A stretch of DNA of 64,000 nt, taken from Nocardia asteroides (GTDB lineage: Bacteria; Actinomycetota; Actinomycetes; Mycobacteriales; Mycobacteriaceae). Under the pieces are notes generated by a model. It was not told where the DNA came from and did no database searches. It saw only the letters and a program-made list of their open reading frames with translations. The position numbers and the translations under genes are program-made. How positions within the stretch are numbered: the first letter of the stretch is position 1; each line of letters begins with the position of its first letter. Below, piece after piece: positions 36,885 through 45,823 of this stretch. The stretch spans positions 5,146,001-5,210,000 of the forward strand of contig CP082844.1 of NCBI GenBank assembly GCA_019930625.1, given 5' to 3'.

Positions 36885-37321
36885 CGAACTCCTGTTGCCG
36901 GAGTGGTGACCGGTACGCGTGGACCTCGGGCGCACTGGGCGGAGAGTGGATACCACGGGGGACAGGGTAACTGGTCACTTGTCCGTTTTCCTGAAGTCGG
37001 GGAGGGGTTATAGGGAGCGGGCGAGTAGGCGTGCCTGAAGCTGGTCGAGGAAAGTGCGATGTGGCCGTCTCGGGATAGCCGGTCGAGAAGCGCCTGAATT
37101 TATATGTCGAAACGTAGATATGCGCATCTAACAATGCCAATCCCACAAACAAACACCACGCTGTGAAACAATCGTTTCAACACCCAAAAAGCCTGGATCG
37201 GGCAACTACTTACCGAGCTTGCTGCTCGAGCGTGGATGTCTGTGCGCACCCCATACGATGCAACGAATCGACCGCCGCCGCTGCTATCGGCAGCGCCGGG
37301 CGGTCGTGCGGGAAGGACACA
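36885..37321. promoter_or_regulatory. Divergent intergenic region between GH1 and HEAT-like gene
   Basis: 437 bp without a gene. It contains the bipartite motif copy 2 (37100-37127) and an A-rich stretch at 37130-37190. Its right end carries GGAAGGAC, the ribosome-binding site of the following gene. Confidence 0.55.
37100..37127. repeat. Bipartite 28-bp motif, copy 2
   Basis: TTATATGT, four bases (CGAA), ACGTAGATATGCGCAT. It differs from the copy at 4192-4219 only in the four-base spacer. It lies between two divergent genes. Confidence 0.6.
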
Positions 37322-38722
37322 GTGGGAACAGACAGGCCCGTGCGCGCATTGGACAGCGGGGTCGCGCTCGAAGTGCTGAGCGATGGTCTGCGCCGAGCCG
37401 AGTGGCCACAGGCCGATGCGGTGTTACGGCAGGCCGGTCCGGCGGTGTGGCCGGAGTTGACCGACTTGGTCGTGGGCGGCGCGGACGACAGTGCGCAACG
37501 GGCGGGCGCTGTACTCGGATTTCCCCGTGTCACCGACGAAGTCCGGCTGCAAGTAGCGCACCTGCGAGACGAGGATCCGGACGCGCGCCGCCTCAGCGCG
37601 GAGGTACTCGGACATCGCGGCGGCGATGCTGCATTGCCTTACGCGCGCGTGCTGGCCACGATGTTCGACGATCCGTATCCGGGTGTGGTGGCCGCAGCCG
37701 TGGGCGCCTTCGCGGACATCGGCCGCGCGGCGGTCCCGATCCTGCGGGAAGTCCGGCGCTCGGCTCGCCGCTCGCGTCGTGCGGCACTGGCCGCCCTCGT
37801 TGAGATCGGCTGGGATACACTCGATCCCATTGATGCTCGGGTGGCGGCACGTCTGGTTGCCGCCAAGATTCGCGCCGAGATCGCTCAACCGTTCTATCCC
37901 AACGGGGAGTGGTACGCGCTGCGCACCGACGACCGCGCCGCGGTGCTGCGCGCATTCGGGCTGTCCGATCCGGTGCCCATCACGATGCGCGCCGGATTCG
38001 AACGCTGGCAGTTCCGCCCCACCCCCGGAAGCTGGCTCATCGATGACTTCAGCGGTCACCGCCGGTGCGCCCAGATGTTCGTCTCCCCGGTTCTCGATGG
38101 CTGGACCCTGGTCTTCGGCACGCCCAAGAGCATGATCAGAAAACACGACGAGACGTCCATCGAGGACGAGCACGTTGCCCAGCAACGCCGATGTGTGGAG
38201 CTGAGCCGGCAGTTCGGCACCGTCTACTGGTACGTCCAGGTCGAGAACGGAGGCTGTGGCGACTGGATGGGCTGGTGTTCGGCCGAGCAGGAGTCGCTGA
38301 TCCGCTACTACCACCACGATTTTCACGAAGGTGAGGTCGAGGCCGGCGAGCCCTTGGCTGCCGAGGCAGGCTTGCACACCCCCGATGGCAGTGGGCTTCT
38401 GGGAAGGATTCAGCAACACCTGCCCCACGAACAGGCGATGTACCTGCTGCTCACCATGCCTGAATACGACCCGGACGCCGAGGGGGAGAATTCGAGTCAG
38501 GAAGCGCTGGCGGCGCTGGGCGAATGGCGCGAAGAAGTACGGGCCCACCTTGCGGACGTGGGTGTTGAACTACTGCCGGGTCGAAGCGCCGCCATCATCG
38601 CCGAGCGTACGACCGTCGGGCTCGGTCAACTCGGGCCCCACACCTCGGTCCAGGGCCACGGAGTCCTTGGGCTGACCGATTGTGGAAGGCAGTGGGGGCA
38701 TCGTGGCGCATTCCCGCTATAA
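37322..38722 (+). CDS. Hypothetical protein with N-terminal HEAT-like repeats
   Basis: The 466-residue protein has an N-terminal ~190 residues of short helical pairs (VRLQVAHLRDEDPDARRLSAEVLGHRG and similar), typical of HEAT/PBS-lyase-like repeats. The C-terminal ~270 residues form an unrecognised globular domain rich in Trp and His (WYVQVENGGCGDWMGWCSAE; YYHHDFHEGEVEAG). The GTG at 37322 is set by GGAAGGAC just upstream. It is followed at 137 bp by the Mrr-like gene on the same strand. No function is assigned. Confidence 0.7.
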   Translation: MGTDRPVRALDSGVALEVLSDGLRRAEWPQADAVLRQAGPAVWPELTDLVVGGADDSAQRAGAVLGFPRVTDEVRLQVAHLRDEDPDARRLSAEVLGHRGGDAALPYARVLATMFDDPYPGVVAAAVGAFADIGRAAVPILREVRRSARRSRRAALAALVEIGWDTLDPIDARVAARLVAAKIRAEIAQPFYPNGEWYALRTDDRAAVLRAFGLSDPVPITMRAGFERWQFRPTPGSWLIDDFSGHRRCAQMFVSPVLDGWTLVFGTPKSMIRKHDETSIEDEHVAQQRRCVELSRQFGTVYWYVQVENGGCGDWMGWCSAEQESLIRYYHHDFHEGEVEAGEPLAAEAGLHTPDGSGLLGRIQQHLPHEQAMYLLLTMPEYDPDAEGENSSQEALAALGEWREEVRAHLADVGVELLPGRSAAIIAERTTVGLGQLGPHTSVQGHGVLGLTDCGRQWGHRGAFPL

Positions 38723-38859
38723 CTGTGGCCGGACCGGATCGGACCGTTTCCTTCCTCCGGAAGTAGGTGGTATCGGGGAGGCGGCGGTGACAATCGAGAT
38801 GGGCAGGCGCCCGCGTCAAGTCGAGGAAGAACCGGGCGGGCTGTCGAGGGGGCATCGGG

Positions 38860-39474
38860 ATGGGAAGACGACGTGGTCGCCGCGGATCGGATGCGGCGGC
38901 GTTGATGTTCATGGCTGCCATCGCCGCGCTGGTGGTTGCACCCAAGATCGCGGACATCGCCGCACGGCAAGCCGCGGCGCTTGCTTCTGTCGGGGCCTGT
39001 GTTCTGGCCATTGCTGCCGTCGCCGCCGTGCTGACGGCGCGGCATCGCCGCCAGGTGCGTGCTCGCGATGACGCGCGGCTGCTGGTGGCGCTGCGGCAGA
39101 ACTCGCTGAGTCCCTCCGAGTTCGAGGAAGCGCTGGCCGCGTTGTGCCGCCGCGACGGCTGCACCGATGTCCGGGTGGTCGGCGGATCCGGTGATCTAGG
39201 CGCCGACGTGATCGCGCGGGCACCGGACGGTCGCCGAATCGTCCTGCAGGCCAAGCGTTACCACAACGGCCGCAGCGTGGGCAGCCAAGACGTCCAGCGC
39301 TTCGGTGGGACCGCGCACACCATCCACGGCGCCGACGTGGCGGCCGTGGTGACCACCGCGCATGCGTTCACCCCGCAAGCACGCGCGTACGCGGCCAAGG
39401 CCAGGATCTTGCTCATGTCGGCAAAAGAGCTCGCAGCGTGGGAATCGCAGACCGGGCCGAGTCCCTGGAACTGA
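38860..39474 (+). CDS. Membrane-anchored Mrr-like restriction endonuclease domain protein
   Basis: The 204-residue protein begins with two hydrophobic helices (about residues 12-30 and 39-58) and continues into an Mrr_cat nuclease domain (residues ~80-190). Motifs: LSPSEFEEALAALCRRDGCTDV, the PD-(D/E)xK-type core GDLGADVIA...IVLQAKRY (Asp and the QxK lysine), and DVQRFGGTAHTIHGADVAAVVTT. TM-anchored Mrr proteins are widespread in actinobacteria; a role in degrading foreign or modified DNA is inferred from the fold. No methyltransferase is adjacent, which fits a type IV-like or non-restriction role. Confidence 0.85.
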   Translation: MGRRRGRRGSDAAALMFMAAIAALVVAPKIADIAARQAAALASVGACVLAIAAVAAVLTARHRRQVRARDDARLLVALRQNSLSPSEFEEALAALCRRDGCTDVRVVGGSGDLGADVIARAPDGRRIVLQAKRYHNGRSVGSQDVQRFGGTAHTIHGADVAAVVTTAHAFTPQARAYAAKARILLMSAKELAAWESQTGPSPWN

Positions 39475-39956
39475 AACCGAGAAACCAGAGTGCCCGAGAA
39501 ACGATTGATCTCTGGGACGTTTGCAACCCGCTCAGGTCGAACGCCGCTCAGGTCAGCGACACCAGCCGGTGCGTGTGCGGCCGCGGCATGGCAGAACGTC
39601 TGCGGACGGCCCTCGACGGCGCGACCGGTCAAGCGGGGGCGGTGGCACAATCGGGCCGAGCTTCAACGCATGGCGAGAGCTGGCCGCGAACATCATCGTC
39701 ACCGACGCCGTTCGGATGTGCCGCCCCAGTGACCAAGTTCTGATTCGGGGGCGATCAGCAGGGGGCCTCCGGTGGACTCGACCCAGGTGTGAAGCATGGC
39801 GGCTCACACGTTGCTCGTTTGTCGGTCGGTTTCCTGTGCCCGTCATTGTCGACTACGTGAAACCTATACCGGCCCATCGTCATTGAGCGAGGGTAAGTCG
39901 TCCATCCAAAGCTCCACGGGGATGGACCTGTGGCAGGGCATGAGTGTCGGCCGCGT
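39475..39956. other. Intergenic region, nothing recognised
   Basis: 482 bp between the Mrr-like gene and the convergent DUF6924 gene. No credible coding sequence, RNA or clear terminator was found. Confidence 0.5.
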
Positions 39957-40379
39957 TCACCGATCGAAGCCGCGGAAGACACCGTCGTCGTCGACGCTGC
40001 CGGCGTAGTCCTCGAAGTCCACGTTGGAGAGGAGGAAGTTGGCCTCGACCTCGGCCATCGCGATCGGTGCGATCCGGAACACCGCGTCGCCGTCCTCTCG
40101 AACATCCTCGCCGCTGGTATCGACCACCAGCAGTGGGTGCTCGGGGTCGGTCATCGTGGTGGTGTCGGCGAGGAACACATAGGTCTGGCCATCGATCAGA
40201 TCACCTAGATCGGCGGGCGTCAGCCCGTCGAAGGTCACGTCGTCGACGGGTGTCAGCTCTGTCATCGTGTCTTCGTCGTAGGACGCGATGACCGCCGCGA
40301 GGGTTTGGGCCCACGCCGCGTCGTCGGTGAAGTCCGTACGCACCAGAAGCGATTCGCCCTCGGGCAGAGATCGTGCCAT
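39957..40379 (-). CDS. DUF6924 domain protein
   Basis: The 140-residue acidic protein begins LPEGESLLVRTDFTDDAAW and continues with VDDVTFDGLTPADLGDLI, HPLLVVDTSG and FRIAPIAMAEVEANFLLSNVDFEDY. The LLVRTDFSDDAAW-type start and the NLSIANMDFEEF-type end are hallmarks of DUF6924, a small soluble actinobacterial family of unknown function, possibly an immunity-type protein. It stands alone. Confidence 0.8.
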   Translation of the reverse strand: MARSLPEGESLLVRTDFTDDAAWAQTLAAVIASYDEDTMTELTPVDDVTFDGLTPADLGDLIDGQTYVFLADTTTMTDPEHPLLVVDTSGEDVREDGDAVFRIAPIAMAEVEANFLLSNVDFEDYAGSVDDDGVFRGFDR

Positions 40380-40872
40380 AGGCCCGATTGTGCACCCCTA
40401 CCGCGAGGGAGGGTCGGGCGACCCACGCCCCACAGGCCGTAACCGGGGCTATCGGGGGGCCGTGATCGTAGATCGGGATGTTCCATCTCTCGCGCGTCCA
40501 GTCGCTGGCGATACCGAGATCCAGATCAGGCATTGTTGGGGTGGCGCGTCGCGCTGGCTCGGCGTGCCTCTTGGGTGCGCGCTCATGCCGAGTTCGAGGC
40601 GTTCGCAGGAGTGTGTACCGATCTCGGCTGCACCGATGAATTCTCGGATGGCTTCCTCGTCAAATCTACTGGATAGGCCGAAAGACAGGAGCCCGACATG
40701 ACCGACCTGCCGACGTGGCTGGATCGTTCGTGCGCAGCGGCGAGGCGGGCACCAGTATCTGAGGGCGCTTGTGCGCGGGACCGAAGGATTCCGGCCGCCC
40801 GCACATCTACGGCACCGCATTACCCGCGTCGGGTCCAGCGCCCGCCGCTACGACAACCGAGGAGCTCGAACT
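40380..40872. other. Region with possible gene remnants
   Basis: 493 bp. On the plus strand a frame ending at about 40675 reads AHAEFEAFAGVCTDLGC and stops, resembling the tail of a lost gene. At 40698 an ATG with an AGGAG-like site upstream starts MTDLPTWLDRS but soon turns into Arg/Pro-rich sequence, as if frameshifted. Neither can be assigned. Confidence 0.35.
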
Positions 40873-41370
40873 ATGGACCAGCACGCCATCGATGAGGTAC
40901 TGAGCCGCCCACTCAGCCAGGAACTACTGGCCCGTGACCTGGCCAGGCTGGCCTTCATCGGGCTGGACGGCACCCCGCGGTCGATCCCGATCGGGATTGT
41001 CTGGAACGGCACGGAAATCGTCATGTGCACCGCGACGAACGCGCGGAAACTCCCCGCGTTGCGCCGCAATCCCGCGGTCGCGCTGACGATCGACACCGAG
41101 TCGCACCCGCCGAAGGTCCTACTCATCCGCGGCCGTGCGGAGCTGGATGTCGTCGACGGCATCCCGGACGAGTACCTCCAGTGGAACGGCACTTATGAGA
41201 TGACGCCCGAACAACGGACCGAGTGGGAGGAAGGCGTGAGGTCGCTCTACGACGGCATGGTCCGAATCGTGGTCAAGCCGACCTGGGCCAAGCTGATCGA
41301 CTTCGAGACAACACTGCCCACCGCCATCGAGGAACTAATGCAGCGACAGAAAGAACGTGAGCGCGCCTGA
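40873..41370 (+). CDS. Pyridoxamine 5'-phosphate oxidase family protein
   Basis: The 165-residue flavin split-barrel protein has LLARDLARLAFIGLDGTPRS at its start, PIGIVWNGTEIVMCTA, and TNARKLPALRRNPAVALTID, as in FMN/F420-binding PPOX-class proteins. CGAGGAG precedes ATG 40873; the frame extends to 40771 without a site. It is followed at 51 bp by a VOC gene on the same strand and may be co-transcribed with it. Confidence 0.85.
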   Translation: MDQHAIDEVLSRPLSQELLARDLARLAFIGLDGTPRSIPIGIVWNGTEIVMCTATNARKLPALRRNPAVALTIDTESHPPKVLLIRGRAELDVVDGIPDEYLQWNGTYEMTPEQRTEWEEGVRSLYDGMVRIVVKPTWAKLIDFETTLPTAIEELMQRQKERERA

Positions 41371-41421
41371 ACACGTACACGCGCCGCCGAAGTCGGCGGC
41401 GCGCCCCGAAAGGAGATCACC

Positions 41422-41898
41422 ATGAGCGAGACCGACCAGCGTGGCCCCCGACCCGGGCGCGGGACAATCCAGCGGATGGACAACATCGCCATCGTCGTCG
41501 ACGACCTCGCGGCTGCCACGGCGTTCTTCGTCGCACTCGGACTGGAGCTGGAAGGCGAGGCGACAGTCGAGGGCAGCGCGGTGGATCGCCTCGTCGGGCT
41601 CGAGAGAGTCCGATCGGACATCGCGATGATGCGCACCCCGGACGGCCACGGACGGCTCGAACTGACCAAGTACCAGACGCCGCCGGCCCGCGGCGGTGAC
41701 CCGCGCGCTCCGGCGAACACGCTGGGCATGCATCGCATCATGTTCGCGGTCGAAGACATCGACGGCATCCTCGACCGCTTGCGGCCACACGGAGCCGAGC
41801 TCCTCGGCGAGCTGGTGCAGTACGAGAACAGCTACCGGCTCTGCTACCTCCGGGGCCCCGCGGGCATCCTCGTCGCGCTGGCCGAGCAGATCAAGTGA
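41422..41898 (+). CDS. VOC family protein (glyoxalase-like)
   Basis: The 158-residue protein has two beta-alpha-beta-beta-beta modules of the vicinal-oxygen-chelate fold: RMDNIAIVVDDLAAATAFF and GMHRIMFAVEDIDGILDRL, with the terminal strand RLCYLRGPAGILVALAEQI. Metal ligands are plausible at His97-region and Glu133-region but not certain. AAAGGAG precedes the ATG. Substrate unknown. Confidence 0.87.
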   Translation: MSETDQRGPRPGRGTIQRMDNIAIVVDDLAAATAFFVALGLELEGEATVEGSAVDRLVGLERVRSDIAMMRTPDGHGRLELTKYQTPPARGGDPRAPANTLGMHRIMFAVEDIDGILDRLRPHGAELLGELVQYENSYRLCYLRGPAGILVALAEQIK

Positions 41899-42008
41899 CC
41901 GGCCGGTCAACGGTCCAGCGCCGCGACGGGGCCATCTCGCGCCCGCAACCTGTGGTTCGTGCTGAAACCTGGGATCGGTAGGTGGCGGGCGTGGCATCTA
42001 CTTACCCC

Positions 42009-42407
42009 ATGACATCTTCTCAACATCCTACGAACAAACCGCAGTCCGCCGGCTCGGACAAAAGGACCAGCGCGATCCTGTCGTACGCATTGGGGTGGAT
42101 CACGGGAATCATCTTCCTATTCGTGGGAAAGAATGATCCCGACGTGAAATTCCATGCCGCGCAATCAATCGTTTTCTTCGGGGCGATCTCGGTGGTCAAT
42201 ATTGTTCTGAGCATCGTCGGCTCGCTCCTCGGAGTCGTGGGGATCATCTTCAGCCTCGCCGGGCTCGCAGTCGCGGTCTTCGCGGTCGTCGTCTGGATCA
42301 TGGCCATGGTCCAGGCGAACAAAATCGGCGGTCTCCGTGCAGAGCTTCCCATCGTCGGAAGATTGACTGCCCCATATGCGGATCGGTTGGCCGACTCCGT
42401 CAAGTAG
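42009..42407 (+). CDS. DUF4870 domain membrane protein
   Basis: The 132-residue protein has three or four hydrophobic helices and the DUF4870 (Tic20-like) pattern: ILSYALGWITGIIFLFVGKNDPDVKFHAAQSIVFFG followed by two helices; the longer block is described by its key residues W(ITG), K49, H56, Q59. The start is uncertain: ATG 42009 lacks a ribosome-binding site, whereas GTG 41991 has GGTAGGTGG upstream. Function unknown. A strong stem-loop terminator follows at 42495. Confidence 0.82.
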   Translation: MTSSQHPTNKPQSAGSDKRTSAILSYALGWITGIIFLFVGKNDPDVKFHAAQSIVFFGAISVVNIVLSIVGSLLGVVGIIFSLAGLAVAVFAVVVWIMAMVQANKIGGLRAELPIVGRLTAPYADRLADSVK

Positions 42408-42494
42408 CGGCATTTTCGAAGTCCTCCGCTGGATTTCGTAATCGAGGATGGGTGTCGGCACTCCTGCCGACGGCCGGATACGGCAGTCCGAAGA

Positions 42495-42525
42495 TCAACG
42501 GCCCGAGACTATCTCGGGCCGTTGA
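42495..42525 (+). terminator. Strong stem-loop, probable terminator
   Basis: A 14-bp perfect stem (TCAACGGCCCGAGA and its complement) with a 3-base loop CTA. There is no long T-run, as is usual in actinobacteria. It lies 88 bp after the DUF4870 gene and before the deazaflavin gene. Confidence 0.8.
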
Positions 42526-42713
42526 CGTCCTCGCGGAACGTCCGATGATGCCACCGACTCCTCGGCGTCGTAACGCGCGGACTTGACCAAGGATCGCCGG
42601 CGTCGGTGAGCGCGGCGGCCATGGTCGGACCTCCCCAGGCAAGATCTGCTTCACGACGACCACCTCTCACCGACTGACCGCAGGCCGATGGTGCAGGGTT
42701 GTCGGTACGGGGT

Positions 42714-42739
42714 GGTAGTTCTGTTGTAGAGCGCCTGCC
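42714..42739 (+). other. tRNA-like 5'-half fragment
   Basis: GGTAGTTCTGTTGTAGAGC followed by GCCTGCC resembles the D-arm and anticodon 5' strand of a bacterial tRNA (Asp-like pattern GGTAGTTCAGTTGGTTAGAGC), with one mismatch and two missing bases. There is no matching 3' half. It may be a decayed tRNA or integration remnant, or chance. Confidence 0.25.
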
Positions 42740-42773
42740 AGGTTGTGAGTTCGCTACGGAAAGGTGTCCTGAC

Positions 42774-43256
42774 ATGGTCTGGAATCCGTTGCCGCGGGTG
42801 GCCCGGCGGTTGGCCCAGCAGCGGTGGGTGATGCGCTCGGCGCCGGTCGTGCTGCGGGTGGATCGGTTGGTCCGGCGTGCCAGCGGCGGCCGCATGGGCG
42901 TCCTGGATCTGGCGGGTCTGCCCTCGATCCAGATCACCGTGGCGGGGCGGAAGACGGGGATTTCGCGCACCACGTCGTTGCTGTGCGTGCTGCACGATGC
43001 CGACTTCGTAGTCCTCGGTTCGAATTGGGGCAGTGCCGAACATCCGGCGTGGTCGGCGAATCTGCGTGCGGCGCAGACCGCTCAGGTTCGTTACAAGGGC
43101 GAGCAGTTCCCGGTCGTGGTACGTGAACTCACCGGCGTGGAGCGCGAACGCGTCTGGGAGCGGGCGGTCGCCTTGTGGCCCGGTTACGCCATGGAGCACG
43201 AACTGTCCGGCGGGCGGGTGTTCCGCATCTTCGAGCTGCGCCGCGTGTCTGCCTGA
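42774..43256 (+). CDS. Nitroreductase family deazaflavin-dependent oxidoreductase
   Basis: The 160-residue split-barrel protein is related to mycobacterial Ddn-type F420-dependent reductases. Evidence: VAGRKTGISRTTSLLCVLHDADFVVLGSNWGSAEHPAW, listed here by its key parts GRKTG, L(L)CV and SNWG...HPAW, and the C-terminal ERVWERAVALWPGY. These are the cofactor-binding and family signatures. The start at 42774 gives the usual length; upstream frame 42699-42773 is the tRNA-like region. Substrate unknown. Confidence 0.87.
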   Translation: MVWNPLPRVARRLAQQRWVMRSAPVVLRVDRLVRRASGGRMGVLDLAGLPSIQITVAGRKTGISRTTSLLCVLHDADFVVLGSNWGSAEHPAWSANLRAAQTAQVRYKGEQFPVVVRELTGVERERVWERAVALWPGYAMEHELSGGRVFRIFELRRVSA

Positions 43257-43317
43257 AGCGTTGTGAATCGTATGCGAGCGGCGGTCGGGCTCGTGTGCGG
43301 CAGCTTACGGTGGGACG

Positions 43318-45612
43318 GTGACCACGCATCTGACCCACTGGGGCGCATTCGAGGCCGACAGCGACGGCGAACGACTCATGAACGTCCGGCCGTGGCGTGG
43401 TGATCCGGAGCCGACGCCGCTGATCGGCAATATCGCTTCGGCACAACACCACCCGACCCGTATCGATCGGCCGTACATCCGCAGGGGTTGGCTGGAGAGC
43501 GGTCCCGCTCCCGGCCCGCGCGGTTCGGAGGGTTTCGTCCCGGTGTCGTGGGAGCGGGCGTTGGACCTGCTGGCAGGCGAACTCGGGCGGGTGTACCGGC
43601 AGCACGGACCGGAAGCGGTGTACGGCGGTTCGTACGGCTGGGCCAGCGCGGGGCGTTTCCATCACGCGCAGAGTCAGTTGCATCGGTTTCTCAACTGTCT
43701 CGGCGGCTACGTCCGGCACGTGAACAGCTACAGCCTCGGCACGTCGACGGTGTTCCTGCCGTATGTCCTCGGCGACATCGGGTGGGTGACGCAACAGGCG
43801 ACGGCGAAAGCCGTGCTGGCCGAGCATTCGGAGCTGGTGGTGGCTTTCGGTGGGTTGTCGCCGAAGAATGCGGCTGTGTCACCGGGTGGCGTGTCGCGGC
43901 ACAACGCGCGCGGGTGGATCGCGGCGGCGCGGGCGCGGGGCTGCCGCTTCGTGTCGATCAGCCCGCTGCGCGACGACACTGCGCCCGAGGGTGCGGCCGA
44001 GTGGATCGCCCCGCTGCCCGGGACCGACGTGGCGATGATGCTGGCGCTTGCCCAGGTGCTGGACGAGGAAGGATTGGCCGATCAGGAGTTTCTGCGCCGG
44101 TATGCGGTCGGCTACGAGCGCTTCGCGGAATACCTGCGTGGCGCGGCGGACGGAGTCGTCAAAGATCCGGCGTGGGCGGCGTCGATCACTGGTGTGCCTG
44201 CCGAGCGTGTACGGACGCTGGCGCGCGAGATGGCGACCGCGCGCACGCTCGTGACGGTGAGTTGGTCGCTTCAGCGGGCGCGGCACGGTGAGCAGCCGCT
44301 GTGGGCGGGGGTCGTGCTGGCGGCGATGCTGGGGCAGATCGGGCTTCCTGGTGGCGGGTTCGGACACGGTTACGGGTCGGTGGCCGGTGTCGGCGAGCCG
44401 GCGCGTATGCCGGTGCCGCGATTTCCGCAGGGGCGCAACGGCATCGATATCTTCATCCCGGTCGCGCGGATCGCGGACATGCTGCTCAACCCGGGTGAAC
44501 CCTATCGCTACAACGGTCAGGACCTGGTGTATCCGGACGTGCGGTTGGTGTACTGGTGCGGTGGTAATCCGTTCCATCACCACCAGGATCTGGCTCGGTT
44601 GCGGGCGGCGTTCACGCGCCCGGACACGGTCGTGGTGCACGATGCGTTCTGGACGGCCACCGCGCGGCACGCCGATATCGTGCTGCCGTCGACCATGTCC
44701 ATCGAGCGCGACGATTACGGTGCGGGCGAGGGCGGCAGCTCCTTCTTTCCGATGAGGGCGCTCACCCGCCCGCGCGCCGAGGCTCGGGACGATTATTCGA
44801 TCTTCGCCGAGGCGGCCGATCGGCTCGGAGTCGGCACGGAATTCACCGAGGGGCGCTCCGTCGGCCAATGGCTGCGGCATCTGTACGAACAGTGGCGAGC
44901 GGGGCAGTCACGGCTGGGCCACGAGCTGCCGGACTTCGACACGTTCTGGACCGGCGAGTGCCTCGAGCTTCCGGTGCCCGACCCGCGGCAGGTACTGGCT
45001 GCGGACTTTCGCGCCGACCCGGACCGGTTTCCGCTCACCACACCGAGCGGGAAGATCGAGATCTTCTCCGCGACCATCGATGGCTTCGGGTACGCCGATT
45101 GCCCGGGGCATCCGGTGTGGTTGGAACCCGAGGAGTGGCTGGGCGGTCCGGCGGCGAGGCGATATCCGTTGCAGTTGGTGGCGAATCAACCGCGGACCAA
45201 GCTGCACAGCCAGCTCGACATGGGTGCGCACAGCCGGTCTGTGAAGATATCCGGGCGGGAACCGATTCGCATGCATCCCTCCGACGCCGCGGCTCGTGGC
45301 CTGCGCGCAGGTGAGGTCGTGCGGGTGTTCAACGAGCGAGGCAGTTGTCTGGCCGGATTGCTGGTCGACGACGGGGTGCGGGCTGGTGTGGCGCAGCTGT
45401 CCACCGGGGCTTGGTACGACCCGGATCCGGCCGATCCGACGTTCTGCCGCCACGGTAATCCCAACGTGCTCATCGCCGACCGCCCGTCCTCCACGCTGAG
45501 CCAGGGCTGCGCCGGGCAGCTCACGCTGGTGGAGATCGAACGCTATGCGGGTCCTCCAGCGGATGTGGAGGTGCTTCGCCCGCCCCGGATCGGAGTTGCG
45601 TCCGAGTCGTAG
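43318..45612 (+). CDS. Molybdopterin-dependent oxidoreductase (DMSO reductase/BisC-like)
   Basis: The 764-residue enzyme is of the DMSO-reductase type III group, like biotin sulfoxide or TMAO reductases. It lacks the N-terminal [4Fe-4S] cysteines, has a serine Mo-ligand candidate in GSYGWASAGRFHH, and the MoCo-binding blocks VSWSLQRARHGEQPLWAGVVL and the C-terminal molydopterin-dinucleotide domain (LQLVANQPRTKLHSQLD; GAWYDPD; NVLIADRPSSTLSQGCAGQ). No twin-arginine signal is visible, so it is probably cytoplasmic. Role: reduction of S- or N-oxides such as methionine sulfoxide. The downstream LysR gene may control it. Confidence 0.9.
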   Translation: MTTHLTHWGAFEADSDGERLMNVRPWRGDPEPTPLIGNIASAQHHPTRIDRPYIRRGWLESGPAPGPRGSEGFVPVSWERALDLLAGELGRVYRQHGPEAVYGGSYGWASAGRFHHAQSQLHRFLNCLGGYVRHVNSYSLGTSTVFLPYVLGDIGWVTQQATAKAVLAEHSELVVAFGGLSPKNAAVSPGGVSRHNARGWIAAARARGCRFVSISPLRDDTAPEGAAEWIAPLPGTDVAMMLALAQVLDEEGLADQEFLRRYAVGYERFAEYLRGAADGVVKDPAWAASITGVPAERVRTLAREMATARTLVTVSWSLQRARHGEQPLWAGVVLAAMLGQIGLPGGGFGHGYGSVAGVGEPARMPVPRFPQGRNGIDIFIPVARIADMLLNPGEPYRYNGQDLVYPDVRLVYWCGGNPFHHHQDLARLRAAFTRPDTVVVHDAFWTATARHADIVLPSTMSIERDDYGAGEGGSSFFPMRALTRPRAEARDDYSIFAEAADRLGVGTEFTEGRSVGQWLRHLYEQWRAGQSRLGHELPDFDTFWTGECLELPVPDPRQVLAADFRADPDRFPLTTPSGKIEIFSATIDGFGYADCPGHPVWLEPEEWLGGPAARRYPLQLVANQPRTKLHSQLDMGAHSRSVKISGREPIRMHPSDAAARGLRAGEVVRVFNERGSCLAGLLVDDGVRAGVAQLSTGAWYDPDPADPTFCRHGNPNVLIADRPSSTLSQGCAGQLTLVEIERYAGPPADVEVLRPPRIGVASES

Positions 45613-45823
45613 TCCACCGTTGGTGGTCGTGTCCGTGCGGTGCTCACACCGCCACACAGGTGGGCCTCGACGTTCACGGGACCTATCGCTCGGCGAACAT
45701 CGTCTGGTTGTAGGTTGTGTTCGCTGATCGCTATTGCTGGTCCATATAAGCAGTGGTGATCGCGGAAGTCGAACAAAAGACACGAAAATATGGACAACGG
45801 ATGGTTGTTCATGGAGGTGGCGG

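Noticed and set aside
37322..39474. HEAT-like plus Mrr-like genes as a defined defence system
   Set aside because: No known system matches this pair and the C-terminal domain of the first gene is unrecognised. Kept only as a weak suggestion.
39438..39743. Frame with a VAQSGRAS-type peptide suggesting a tRNA shadow
   Set aside because: No tRNA arms can be folded from the underlying DNA.
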